Origin: Zanthoxylum bungeanum
Taxonomy: Eukaryota; Streptophyta; Magnoliopsida; Sapindales; Rutaceae
Direction of reading: 5' to 3'
Assembly (NCBI GenBank): GCA_019454045.1
Contig: SKCR01037621.1
Coordinates: 1 to 64,000, forward strand
DNA length: 64,000 nt
Of the stretch, positions 1 through 11,489 are shown piece by piece. Position 1 is the first letter of the stretch, and every line of letters begins with the position of its first letter. The notes under the pieces were generated by a model, which had not been told where the DNA came from, searched no databases, and was given only the letters and a program-made list of their open reading frames with translations. A program made the position numbers and the translations under genes.

Positions 1-542
1 ATTAAGATTAGTCATTTTTATAAATGAGCGGCCTTTATCTTTTTACGATGGAACGAAACCGAAGTATCCAAGGTTTACCCTTTGTAGTATAATAGAGAAC
101 GAGCTTATGTACACTCTGTTGGTGCATATGCTAAGCCAAACCTATGACAAATATGGACTTACCACATGTGTGGAGGAATAAGGTTGGAAGGATAAATGCC
201 GATGTTTAAGCACAACATGCATTTCATGCATTACATGTATACATACATCACACTAACATTTATGGTTGTAACCATCGTATCAGTTTGTTGAGTTAGTCAG
301 GGGTCAATAAAAAAAAAAGTTAAGAATGGCCAATAGTAACAATTATCGCACCGAATGATGATAAGTTGAAAAAAATGACTGAATAACTACTAACTTCGAC
401 CATTGTTATGATAAAATGGATGACACCTCAGACGGTTAAGGCCAAAGCAAGTAATAAGAGGTGTAAGTATAAGAAGCTCTGCAGCCAATGAAGATATAAG
501 AAAAACAGTGGAAGAGGCTCATGATGCGGATCATCGGAAGTA

Positions 543-787
543 AACACCATCCAAAAACGACACTTCTCCAACCTTGAAAGACCTATGTCCAAGATTTTGG
601 ATAAACTTAAGAGACATGGTCTGTTGAAACCTTCGGAACCAAGACTGATGCAAAACCCAATACCACACTACATGGATCTAAAACAATATTGCTACTTCTA
701 CCACGAAAGAGGCCAAGATACAGACAACTGCACGTGGATGAAACATTAGATTCAAGACTTGGTTGACGGAGGCAAGATACCTGATCA
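543..787 (+). pseudogene. gag capsid C-terminus and zinc knuckle remnant (Ty3-gypsy)
   Basis: One open frame reads through FSNLERPMSKILDKLKRHGL and then a knuckle-like YCYFYHERGQDTDNC, followed after one TAG stop by IQDLVDGGK. Plant Tat-type gag proteins have the same order: a small-residue linker, YC-x-(F/Y)H-x-x-x-G-H-(D/x)T-x-x-C, then a helix ending in I-x-x-L-(I/V)-x-x-G. The knuckle has lost its canonical histidine after glycine (Q instead of H), and the frame is interrupted at about 750, so it is non-functional. This is the only coding remnant I can recognise in this element. Confidence 0.6.
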
Positions 788-2169
788 TGAGGGGGTACCA
801 CTCCCATGCATGATGGTTGCATTGCATTTGTCTTTTATTGTTATGTAATGACTTTTCCAAGTTCGATGATGAAATAAAATTCAGTCTTTCTCAAAGATAT
901 CTCGTCTCTTGATAAGAATGAACATGTCCGAATTTTGAAAGATATTTTAACTTTGGAATCACTAGTAGAATGTTATCCAAAATTACGCAATAAAACTTGA
1001 GCTTAGAATTGTATTACCTACTTAGAAAAATTTATGTTGGCTCAACATATATCGATGGTCAAGAAACTTGACATTCATTTGACTCTTTTCCAAAGCTAAG
1101 GATGAGATGACACTGGATTAAAGGGATGATGCAGACAAAAGAAAAAGAGAGAGAAAAAAAGAAGTACAAAAGAAAAGAGGAAAAAGAAAAGAAAGAAAAT
1201 GGTGGATCCTATGAAAACTCATTCCTCTGTTGGGATTGTTTTGTAACCAGAAATATCACGACTGCTTTTGCATCAAACGATAACTCAAATATCGAGTATG
1301 CAAAGCAAATTGTGTTGGTGAAATTATTAAGTAACCGATGGTTCCTATCACAAATGTGGAGTCTTTGCATTAAAAGGCAGTTTGACGACGTAAGGAAGCT
1401 AGGGATGAAGATAATCCCTATATAAAATGAACTTTTGAGAAAAAAAAATAATGTTGATCCTTAACTAAGGTGTTAGATTACATTGAACAAAGAAAAGATG
1501 AAAATGAACTAAAGTGTCCGTACTAATCTACACTTAGTGCCAATATAAACCAATTCGAGTTGCATGTAATTCTTGGTAAAAGAATCACACACACATGGAG
1601 AAGCATTTGAAAGGTGAAACCTCTGTTGAAATTTAATTTTGAATTTAGGTAATGCTCATATTTTGAAAGAGATGGAATTTCAATGAATTTTTTTTTTGAG
1701 AACATGCGAAGAGCCATTGCATAGTAAAGGAATTTTGGGAAGCGAAATCCATGATTTGAGAACCCTATGGGCCAACTCGAATAGAAGACTGACGACACCT
1801 CCGCAGAAAGAGTGTCACAACTCCTACACTCCTATAAGCCGAATAGCGGGCATGCAACTAAAGATCATTTGCAAACACGTATACATACATATAACATTTT
1901 TTTTCAGGAAGTTGAACAAGGAAAAAGGAAAAACTCCTGAGAAATGAGGTATGCAGCAAGAGCCTCGAAAATACAAAGCATCTAAGGTCAGGGAACTGGG
2001 GGCGAGGTCTGCCAAAAGAGAACAATAGGGCAAGATCCTCTTAAGAGAGAATACTAGGGGAGAGGCTCTCTTAAGAAGAAAATACTAGGGATGAGGCCTA
2101 CCTAGGGGAGAATGCTGAGGGCGATTCCCGCCATGCAACTAAGTTTTGAATTGACTTCAACAGCCTTGA
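788..2169 (+). other. unassigned element interior
   Basis: No recognisable gene. It contains a purine-rich stretch (about 1130-1205) giving a short Lys/Glu-rich frame at 1126-1425 that resembles no family I know. At 1960-2120 there are loose GAG-rich units (AGAGAATACTAGGG-like) that lead into the better ordered tandem array to the right. Confidence 0.4.
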
Positions 2170-2690
2170 GGGATGAAGCCTCGCAATGAAGAATCGAGGA
2201 TGAAGTAAAACCTCGAGAATGAGGAAAAACATCAGACAACTTCAAGAATGAAGTAAAACCTCGGGAATGAGGATGAACATAAACAACTTCGAGAATGGAA
2301 TATGACCTTGTGAATGAGAATAAAACAACATATGGCTCCGAAAATGGGGTGTGAACCACGAAAATGAGGACAAGACATCAAAAAACTCTTAAAATGGGCT
2401 ATGGACTTCAGGAATGAGGTTGAAGCATCATAGACAACTCCGCGAATAGGGTACAAACTTCAGGAATATGGTTGAAATGTCACAAACTACATCGAGAATG
2501 GGGTACAAACTTCAAGAATGAAGTTGGAGCATCAAAGACAACTCTGAGAATTAGGTACAGACTTCAGGAATGAGGTTGAAGCATCACATAAAACTCTGAG
2601 AATATGGTGCATACTTCAAGAATGAGGTTGAAGCGTTAAAAATTACTCCAAGAAAAGGGTCCTGACATAAGAAAACAAACCATCGAAAGC
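2170..2690 (+). repeat. 52-bp tandem array
   Basis: The units carry GAATGAGGTTGAAGCATCA, then ACTCC(G/A)AGAAT, then GGGTACAAACTTCAG. GAATG anchors fall at 2412, 2464, 2516, 2568 and 2620, an exact 52-bp step, and more degenerate copies extend left to about 2170. The array lies inside the Tat-like element. Confidence 0.85.
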
Positions 2691-2724
2691 CGAGAATGGA
2701 ACACGAGACCTAAAATATCTCACA

Positions 2725-3965
2725 ACCGATTGATGCATTAGGGAACCAATGGTCCCACCATTATTAGAATAGAGATCGAGGCATCTCACAACCGAAGGAG
2801 GCACCGGAGGACGATGGTCCCACCATTATCATAACAGAGATTGAGGCATCGGGGGACTGATGGTCCAACCATTATGATGATAGAGATCGAGGCATCGCAT
2901 AATCGATCGAGACATCAGGGGATCGAGGGTCCCATCATTATTATAATAGAGATCCAGGCATCTAAAAATCGATCGAGGCATTGAGAGACTGAAGGTCCCA
3001 CCATTATCATAACAAAGATCCAGACATTTCACAACCAATCAAGGCATCTGGTGACCGAAGGTCCTACCACTATGACAACAGAGATCAAGATATCTCACAA
3101 TTGTTTAAGGCATCGGGGATCGAGGGTCCAACCATCATGAGAATAGAGATCGAGACATCTCACAAGTGATCGAGGAATCAGAGGACCAATGGTCCAACCA
3201 CTATCAGAATATGGATCGATGCATCTCATAACCTACCGAGGCATTATGGGATAAAGTATCCAACCACTATGATGAAAGAGATCGAGGTATCTCACAACCG
3301 ACCAAGGCATCGGAGGACCGATGGTCCACCAACTATCAGAACATAGATCGAGGTATCTTACAACTGATCGAGGCATCAAAGGACTGAAGGTCCAACCACT
3401 ATTAGAACATAGATCGATGCATCTCACAATCGATCGAGGTATCATGGGACTGAGGGTCCAATGACTATCAGAACAGGGATCGAGGCATCTCAAAATCGAT
3501 CGAGGCATCGAGGGACCGATGGTCCAACAACTATTAGAACAGAGATTGAGGCATCTCACAACCGATCGAGGTATTTGGGGACCGATGGTCCACCAACTAT
3601 CAGAAAATAGATCGAGACATCTCACAATCAATTGAGGCATCGGAGGACCGATGGTCCAACCACTATTAGAACAGAGATCGAGACATCTCATAATTGATCG
3701 AGGTATTAGGGGACAAAAGATCCAACACAATGAAGAAAGAGATCGAGGCAACTCACAACCGATCGAGGCTTCAGAGAACCGATGGTCCAACAACTATTAG
3801 AACAGAGATCGAGGCATCTCATAGCTGATCTAGGCATCAGAGGACTGATGGTCCAATAATTATCAAAATAGAGATCGAGGTATCTCATAATCGATCGCGG
3901 TATCAGGGGATCGAGGCTTCAACCATTATGACAGCAAAGATGAAGGCATCTCACCATCAGATGGT
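2725..3965 (+). repeat. 66-bp tandem array
   Basis: About 18 to 19 units of the form GAGATCGAGGCATCTCACAA, then CCGATCGAGGCATCGGAGGA, then CCGATGGTCCAACCACTATCAGAACA. Most anchors step by 65 to 66 bp; one unit near 2837-2883 lacks about 20 bp and one near 3081-3136 lacks about 11 bp. Because 66 is divisible by three, both strands carry long open stretches. The antisense one at 3233-3793 shows a 22-residue period (MPRSxxRCLDLCSNSGWTIG...). I treat these frames as a by-product of the period, not as genes. Confidence 0.9.
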
Positions 3966-4110
3966 CCGAGGGGCCACGTAACAACAGTCAAACTACAACA
4001 CAGTCAGGTAAATCATACGATGCCCGATGAACCAGGTAAGTAAAAATGCATGCATGATTTTGATAGACTTGTTAATGTCACATACTGCACAAGCCTACCA
4101 AATGGGCGAC

Positions 4111-5894
4111 TGTAGATATTGTATTTTTAGGTAAAGCCCGATGATGAGTCTCATATAGGGACACCCTCTGAAAACTGGGAAATTATAAGGATGAATACCA
4201 AGAATGAAAAGAACTCAAGGGAGTATAGCCCAAAAGTCAGCATGACATCATCTATGTCCGGCCTACCTTCTCTCTAGCTAGTAAATCTGGCTGGATATAC
4301 CCTGAAAATCCTAAATCTAGCAGAATATTAGAAAGTTTTCAGTGAATGTAGTGATTATCAATCACTGAAATCACGGACCTGATTTATTTTCAGTCGGGGA
4401 TGAAATTCAAAATACACGTTCAGAATGACATACAATTCAAAATATATGTCAAGCCATACATGGATCCAACTGTATCAAGCTATCGATAACTATGCACATC
4501 GGAATCACATAGATGACTATGTCCGACCGGACGTATATCTCAAAATATAAATCCGACCGGATATGTCTTGAGTTGTAACTGACACGGTAGATTGAGAATC
4601 ACTAGAGAAGAAGATGAGATTTTGTCACCTCTTTCTATTCTCAGCCTCATCTTCTTCTATAAAAATGGAGTTCCTCTTCATAATAAAAGGGATACACAAG
4701 TTGAGATTCAAATCCATATAAAAGCAACCTTACTAAGACCCTAAACCAGGTAAGAGAGAAGAGGGAGAAAACCACACCAATTCTTGGAGTTCCTTCCCCA
4801 TAGTGCGAATTCAATAACAACCCAGACTTCAGAAAGGGTCTTCTGAGCCGCAACATATGCAAAGGTACGACCTGAGGGCACCTTCTATATTTATACACGC
4901 GTTGAAGTTTCTATTTTTAACATAGTATCTCCGGCCGGACGTATATCACGTCCAGATGGATATGCACACACATTGGCCGACTATATATATTCGACTGTGC
5001 TCAATGCTTTGGTATTTTATTGCATGTTTGACTATCTTTTATATTACGCTCGTTACCATTAATCTATACATGTGTAGTTGTGTTATTTTGTTGATTTAAT
5101 TGGTGATATGCATGTGTTTATTTTACTATCGAAAATAATATGCATGTCGTGTTCTGCTTACTGTGTGATCTGTGAATGAAGTTCGGCCAGACTTTTCATA
5201 TGTTTGGCCGAACATGAATGATATTTAGACGTACGATCCCATGGTATATATGATAGAAACCCGGACGTAAGTTTTATAGTCGATTCCGAATGGACAGTAA
5301 TATGATTCGCACTCGGGATACAACTCCACGTACCACTGAGAGATGGTCATTTTATTACTGTTATAGTCAGAATGCATGATTATTGTATCTGTTATTGCAT
5401 ATGAGTGTTTCTTCATTTTTGGATCACGCATCATGTCTGGCCTGACTTCATGCAAGTCCGACTGGATGTTTATTGTTGAGCCATATTTGGCCATGCCTCT
5501 CCAAGGCCAAGCCCACCTAATGCATGCCTTAGCCTGCCTTAACATGTTTAATTATTGTTGTAATATTTTATTTCCGCATACAAACTCTATTTATTTACAG
5601 CTTTTCATGTTTGTACCTTGTATGTTATATAAATTGTTTTACATGCTCTTGCATTATAAGATATGCAAATACCTCATTTGAGCGTAAATATTATATTGGC
5701 ATCAATAAGGGATCACTTGCGATGTGTGTAGTGCGGCCTTAATTCAATCTTAATGTTTCATACTGGGTGGCAACTCCATTTTTCTCCAGTTAGTCCCCTG
5801 CGAGATCATCCGTACTCTCTACGGGTTGCGAGCCCATTAGTGTAGTGGTCACCAACGTCATAGGCATAGCGGTAAATTCCGATTCGCTCCTACA
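4111..5894 (+). repeat. 3' LTR of the Tat-like element
   Basis: Starts TGTAGATATTG directly after AAATGGGCGAC (degenerate polypurine tract) and ends GCTCCTACA, giving a TGTAG/CTACA inverted terminus. A TATA-like CTATAAAAATGG lies at 4657-4668, immediately after an inverted repeat whose arms are 4606-4618 and 4646-4658. Length of about 1.78 kb suits Tat-type elements. The matching 5' LTR is not in the window. Confidence 0.65.
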
Positions 5895-7479
5895 CATAGT
5901 TACAGTCATATTGAGTTTAATGTGACTATGATCTAGGTCAAAGTGAACTTTAAACTTTGAATTTTTAATTTAAAATTAAAGTAATATTTAATTACTCCAT
6001 AACATAACAAGATTTTAATTCAAGATTTTAATTCATCCATTTGATATTTTGAAATTCGGTTAGTTGAATTTGAAAAATATCTCATTAAAATTGCATAAAT
6101 GCAAAATTTTCAAAAGTAGAACTAATGTTCCTAAACTTAAGAGTTTGGATTTATTAATAGTAAGCGATAAAAAATGGACTATTTAGTAAATTTATATTAT
6201 TTTAAGTATTAAAAAATTAGTTTAAAAAATTTAAAAATTCATTATTCTCTCAGTCCGAGATTTTGTCATCCATAGTTTTAACTAGGGATGACAAAATCTC
6301 GGATGTTTCGCCCCTATTATAATTTGGAACGAAAAATCATTCTAAATTCTGAAAATAAATAATTTGAGATCTTAAATTTCAATCGGGATTTGAGACGATT
6401 TTTTTATCCCAAATTTCGATCGAAATTTTTAGTTCTAATAGTAACTATAATAGTAGTGATGATATTTTAGTTGATGCAAAAATTGTATGCTTTTGATAAT
6501 GTGAAGATTGACTTAAAATGAGTGTTTCATTTGATGATTTCAGTATTTTAAGTTAGAAATTTTTGAAACTGAGTTGTTGGGATTATGGAAATTAAATGGT
6601 TTTATGATTTTGAACAAAATAATTTTATGATTACTAATTATTTAAATTCTGGAATCCCGTTCGAATTTTAACTATTTTTTAGATTACTTGAGCCATTGAT
6701 TAAAAATATTGATAATGAAATAATAAAACTCTGATTTGTGGAGCCGATCATCATTGATATATTGAAAAGGAAGACAATAAAATAATAAGTTTTTATTTGT
6801 GGATCCATCTTCATTTAACTAAAAATAAAATGAATATGATTTATATTATTATATAATTATATGTGCCCCATAATCTTTGAATATAAATATTATATTTGAC
6901 ATATTTTTATGTTAACGCCGTTGGATCCATTTTATTGGATCTGACGGGTTTAATTTGGGATCCCGCAAGTCATTTGACAAACAATAGTCCATTGAAATTT
7001 GTATTATTTTTGTTTTTTAATTTAGCCAATAATTTGATATAATAAGAGATCTCTCATTACAAAGCCACTTTATATGTGTGTTTGTCAATAAAAATGATAA
7101 ACATACTTCATATCTTCTCGAAAAAATTTCCTCCCCCTATAGCTACAATGCTCGTTTGTCAATTATTACATGGAAAAAGATATCAGATTATTATGCAGAT
7201 TGTTATAATTATACTTTAATCCCTATAAATTTAAAAATATAATTTGAGTCTTCATCGTTAAATATTTTTCCTAAATTTGAGTTATTTGTCATCTTATTAA
7301 TGTTTACATGGTTTGAATATCCAAAAATATTATAAAAACAATAAAAAATTATTTTAAAATTATATAGTGACTTGATTAATAAAAAAAAAAATTAACAAAC
7401 TAAAACTTATAATTTCTAAAACTACAAATATTAAAGTTTATATTTCTAAAATTATAGGAATTAAAATATCGTTATGACC
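5895..7479. other. AT-rich intergenic region
   Basis: No coding frame or known family is visible. It holds a perfect 17-bp inverted repeat at 6255-6302 and long A/T runs. Confidence 0.5.
6255..6302. repeat. perfect 17-bp inverted repeat
   Basis: The arm CCGAGATTTTGTCATCC (6255-6271) and its exact complement (6286-6302) flank a 14-bp spacer. It stands alone in AT-rich DNA. It may be the collapsed terminus of a small DNA transposon. Confidence 0.8.
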
Positions 7480-7900
7480 AATAATTTAAAACCCGGACCA
7501 ACCCGGTCGGTCTGACCAGTTGACTCATGGACCGGTCCGGCCTCCGGGTGACCCCAAAAACTCGCATGTCATTGACCTGGTCCAAGACCCGGTGACCTGG
7601 CTGGTTGAACCGTGAAAAGGTCGAACTGGATTTTGACTTCTAAAACAAAAATTATTACTGTATTTTGGTTTTTTTAAAAAAAAGATCTTATAATAGTTTA
7701 GAAATATTAAAATTAGTGTTAATTATTATTATTATTTTTTGAAAATTTATTCATTTTATCATATTTGTATATAAATACACAATAAAATAATAATTTATTA
7801 TCGATCTTGAGTCGACCCCAATGAATTCCAATCCGATATCTAATTCTTATCCTCCCATCATCCCGAATCGGTAGACCAGACCGGATTTGAAAACAATAGT
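7480..7900. repeat. degenerate CCGG-rich repeat
   Basis: A dense run of ACCCGG, ACCGGTCC, GGTGACC and GGTTGAACC motifs between 7490 and 7630 interrupts otherwise AT-rich DNA. A second cluster (ACCAGACCGGATTTG) follows at 7870. Dispersed plant repeats of this style are common, but I cannot name the family. It lies just upstream of the truncated 5' end of the RLP gene and may be why the upstream exons are missing. Confidence 0.45.
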
Positions 7901-8016
7901 TATAATAATAAGAGAGAGAGTTGAATGTAATTTTCCACTCTGCTAAACGTAGCTTAATACTTCTTAGTGATAACAAACTAAATTTAAATTTAAATCCGAT
8001 CCTATATTTTAAACAG

Positions 8017-10844
8017 ATTACAGAGATTTGAGGAAGTTGAATAGCCTTTATCTAGATGGAGTTGCAATTACAGATGGAAGAAAGCTGTTACAATCAATGG
8101 GATCATTCCCATCCCTCAATACACTTCACCTCGGATTTAATAATTTTACGGGAACTGTGACTACTCAAGGTAAGTTACATTTACATGGCAGAGACCAGAG
8201 AATATTGATTGAAAGTACAAATTAGCTTATAAGTATTGCAGTACGAGTATACGCTAACTTATAAGTTTACTAAATTTTATATCAAACGCCACCGTAGTAA
8301 ATAGTTAAAAATAAATACATTAGTGTGTGTGTGTATTGCTAAATTTGTTGCTTCTTTCTTCTTTCTTCTTTTTTCTTTTTTCTTTTTTTATTAGAGTTAC
8401 AAAAGTTTACCAACTTGGAAGAATTGACATTGGACCAATCCTCTTATCATATAAGCCTTCTACGAAGCATTGCAGCTTTCACTTCTCTGGGAAGTTTGTC
8501 GATGTCGGGTTGTAAACTCAATGGTGTTCTAAGTGATCATCAAGGTAATTAATTATGGTTTTTAATTTGAGTATTTTTATGATTTTAGTTCGGTTAATTT
8601 TAGTTTTAAAAACATGATTCTTTAATTTAATTTTCAGGCATGTGTGATGAGTTGGTGCATCTTAAAGAGTTAGATATTAGCGGAAGTGATTTAAGAGGCC
8701 CTTTGCCTTGGTGCTTGGCAAATATGACTTCCCTTCGAGTATTAGATGTCTCTTCCAATCAACTTACTGGAAATATATTCTCATCTCCCCTCATACATCT
8801 TAATTACATCCATTGAAGAGCTCACACTTTCAAATAATCAGTTTCAAATCCCAATTTCACTTGAACCATTTTTCAATCATTCAAAACTCAGGATTTTCAG
8901 AGGTGGAAGTAATGAAATATATGCAGAAACCGAGTCATCACATTCTTCCACTCCAAAATTTCAATTAAATACCATTGAATTGTCTGGTTTTGGTAATGGT
9001 GGTTCATTTCCTAAGTTCCTATACCATCAACATGAGTTGCAAGAAGTTGAACTTTCTCACATTAACTTGAGGGGAGAATTTCCAAATTGGTTGTTAGAAA
9101 ACAACACAATGCTAGAGAGACTCATTCTACTAAATAATTCTCTTCAAGGATCCCTTCATATGAAGATTCATTCTCACATGCAATTAAGCCACTTAGATAT
9201 CTCCCAAAATAACTTCCAAGGCAACATTCCAGCTGAAATTGGAGCATATTTGCCAAGTTTAAAATCTTTAAACCTTTCAATGAATGCTTTTAACAATAAC
9301 ATTCCCTCTTCCTTTGGTGATATGAACTCATTGTTCAGTCTGGATTTGTCTAACAATCAATTGAGTGGTGAAATCCCCGAGTACTTGACCATGGGTTGCT
9401 ACAACTTGAAATATCTTGTGTTGTCAAATAACAGTTTGCAAGGTCATTTGTTCTCTAAAAATTTTAATTTGACAAACTTGATTAGGTTACAATTGGATGG
9501 CAATCACTTCATCGGAAAGATTCCAGAAAGCTTGTCTAACAATATCTTTCTAGGAGGATTGTATCTCAGTGATAACAATATCTCAGGTAAGATTCCATCA
9601 TGGTTGGGTAATCTTTCATTACTAGAAGATATTACAATGGCAAACAATCATCTTGAAGGTCCAATACCAAAAGAGTTTTGTCAACTTAATTTGCTTAAAA
9701 TTTTGGACCTTTCTTTGAACAATATATCTGGGAGTTTTCCATCATGTTTAAGCCTTTCCTCTATCCAGCAAATTCACATGTCCAAGAACATGTTACAAGG
9801 ACCACTCAAAGATGATACATTCCGTAATAGCTCCTCTCTGGTTACATTAGATCTTAGCTATAACCGCTTGAATGGTAGCATTGCATATTGGATTTACAAG
9901 CTTACTAAATTGAGCTACCTTATCTTGGGTAATAATAATCTTGAAGGTGAAGTGCCAATTCAATTGTGTCAGTTGAAACGACTGCGGTTGATAGATATTT
10001 CTTATAACAGTCTTTCTGGTCAAATTCCTCATTGTTTAGATAAAACTTCACTTCATGAAGGCTATTATGATGCTTTGACTCCAACTTCAGCTCCAACTCC
10101 GGCTCCAACTTCTAGTCCTCCATTTGATCCATCTTTAGTTGTGCCTTACATTGGGTCTTCAATGGGAAAAGAGGAAACTATAGCGTTCACAACAAAGGAA
10201 ATACGTTATTTTTACAAAGGAAAACCTCTCGATGGCATGTATGGGATTGATTTTTCTAGCATAAACTAACAGGAGAGATTCCTCCTCAAATTGGTGAACT
10301 GACTAGAATCCGTACGTTGAATTTGTCCCACAATAATTTGACAGAAGCAATCCCAGCGACATTTTCGAACTTGAAGCAAGTTGAAAGCATAGATCTTTCC
10401 TACAACAACTTGAATGGGACAATCCCTTCTGAACTTGTGGAGCTAAATGCATTGGCTGTTTTCAGTTTAGCACACAACAACTTATCAGGTAAGATTCCCG
10501 AATGGACTGCGCAATTTGCAACCTTCAATGAGAATAGCTATGAGGGAAATCCTTGGCTTTGCGGACCACCGTTACCTAAAAGTTGCAACGAAAATGGATC
10601 ATCACAAGCAATCATACCAGAAGCTTCAACTAGCAATGGAGAAGCTGATAGTTTAATTGACATGGACGGTTTCTATATCAGTTTTACGATATCTTATGTA
10701 ATTGTGATTTTAGGGATCGTTGGAGTTCTATGGGTGAATCCTTATTGGCGGCGCAAATGGTTTTATCTTGGTGAAACATGGATGACCTCATGCTACTATT
10801 TTATTATGGACAATCTTGTTCCCACAAGATTTTACCGTACGTAG
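8017..10844 (+). pseudogene. leucine-rich-repeat receptor-like protein (RLP), 5'-truncated with two frameshifts
   Basis: Three exons can be read: 8017-8169, 8395-8544 and 8638-10844, with GT-AG introns (GTAAGT...TTATTAG; GTAATT...TTTTCAG), all in phase 1. They encode plant LRRs (LxxLxLxxNxxxGxIP), for example LDLSNNQLSGEIPEYL. A Pro/Thr-rich linker (TPTSAPTPAPTSS, about 10080-10125) sits at the island position. After it come the last LRRs, a cap motif (NPWLCGPPLP), an acidic juxtamembrane stretch, a transmembrane segment (FYISFTISYVIVILGIVGVL) and a short basic tail, with no kinase. RLPs of this type act at the plasma membrane as immune or developmental receptors. Signal peptide, N-terminal cap and first exons are absent. 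A frameshift near 8800-8810 leads to TGA at 8813, and a one-base loss near 10259-10262 leads to TAA at 10267. Each sits in a short A/T run, so a sequencing error is possible. Confidence 0.85.
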
Positions 10845-10900
10845 ATGCATTATGTCATATGTAATGTTACATTTCTTTTATATGTATGTTGTAGCAACTC

Positions 10901-10906
10901 AATAAA
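10901..10906 (+). terminator. putative polyadenylation signal of the RLP gene
   Basis: AATAAA lies 57 bp after the RLP stop codon, preceded by T-rich and TATGTA/TGTAG-type plant upstream elements. Position fits, but no transcript evidence is available. Confidence 0.4.
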
Positions 10907-11077
10907 AGTATTTGATGCAAATATACTCAATAACAGTCACTTATATAATCAAGGATATAACTTGTTGCAGAATTTGGTATATCTGGTTTGTTAATTTTTT
11001 GGATTTTTTTTTTTTTTTTTTTTTTTGCAGCTTCTGCTCAGTATCTTAAGTTACTAATTATTTTTCAACACACCCTC

Positions 11078-11335
11078 TTAATTAATAATCTTCATTTGAT
11101 TCTGGAATCTCTCAAACTTTTCAATGATAAAGTGATATCGCAATTCAATGTGCTTAGACTTGGTATGATAAACTGGATTTTTTTTTTTTGCCGTTGCAAT
11201 TGCTAACATGTTGTCACAATAAATCGTCATGGATTCTTCTTGATTGAACTGCAAGCAAGTCCTTGAGAATTCTCCTACGCCAAACTGCTTCACAAGCTGA
11301 TTCTGTAGTTGCAGAGCGATCCTGAGACCAGCATG
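11078..11335 (-). pseudogene. Ty1-copia RNase H remnant
   Basis: The minus strand encodes MTIYCDNMLAIATAKK, then NPVYHTKSKHIELRYHFI, which match the copia RNase H signature (CDN-x-SAI-x-(I/L)-x-x-NP-x-x-H-x-R-x-KHI-x-(I/V)-x-x-H). A poly-T run on the plus strand adds lysines inside the motif. Just upstream an alternative frame gives ACEAVWRRRILKDLL, so there is also a frameshift. Isolated fragment with no LTR attached. Confidence 0.75.
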
Positions 11336-11489
11336 TGAGTTAGGATTTTATATTAATATATGAATCATTTTATACTTATAGTATCATTAATCCCCTTAAT
11401 TTAGCACATTTGTGAAATAATAATTAAATTTATGTTTTATATATTTTATTGTGATTTTTATTTATTATGTAGGTAAAATAATTCTTTGG

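Larger units (their letters stand above)
1..5894 (+). mobile_element. 3' part of a Tat-like (Ty3-gypsy) LTR element lacking pol
   Basis: Reading left to right: a gag C-terminal remnant (543-787), an unrecognised stretch, two tandem arrays (about 2170-2690 and 2725-3965), a weak polypurine tract ending in GGGCGAC at 4110, and a long LTR (4111-5894) with TGTAG...CTACA termini. No protease, RT, RNase H or integrase is recognisable between gag and LTR, so this looks like a non-autonomous derivative. The 5' LTR lies outside the window, so the target duplication cannot be tested. The Tat/Ogre-like assignment rests on the gag zinc-knuckle style and on internal tandem arrays before the 3' LTR, a known habit of that lineage. 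Confidence 0.65.

Noticed and set aside
3233..3793. 186-codon minus-strand frame with a 22-residue period
   Set aside because: It follows from a 66-bp tandem repeat, both strands of which are open, and no family resemblance is seen. Kept only as a repeat.
2170..3965. Possible CRISPR-like array
   Set aside because: The units are contiguous tandem repeats without unique spacers, in a plant genome.
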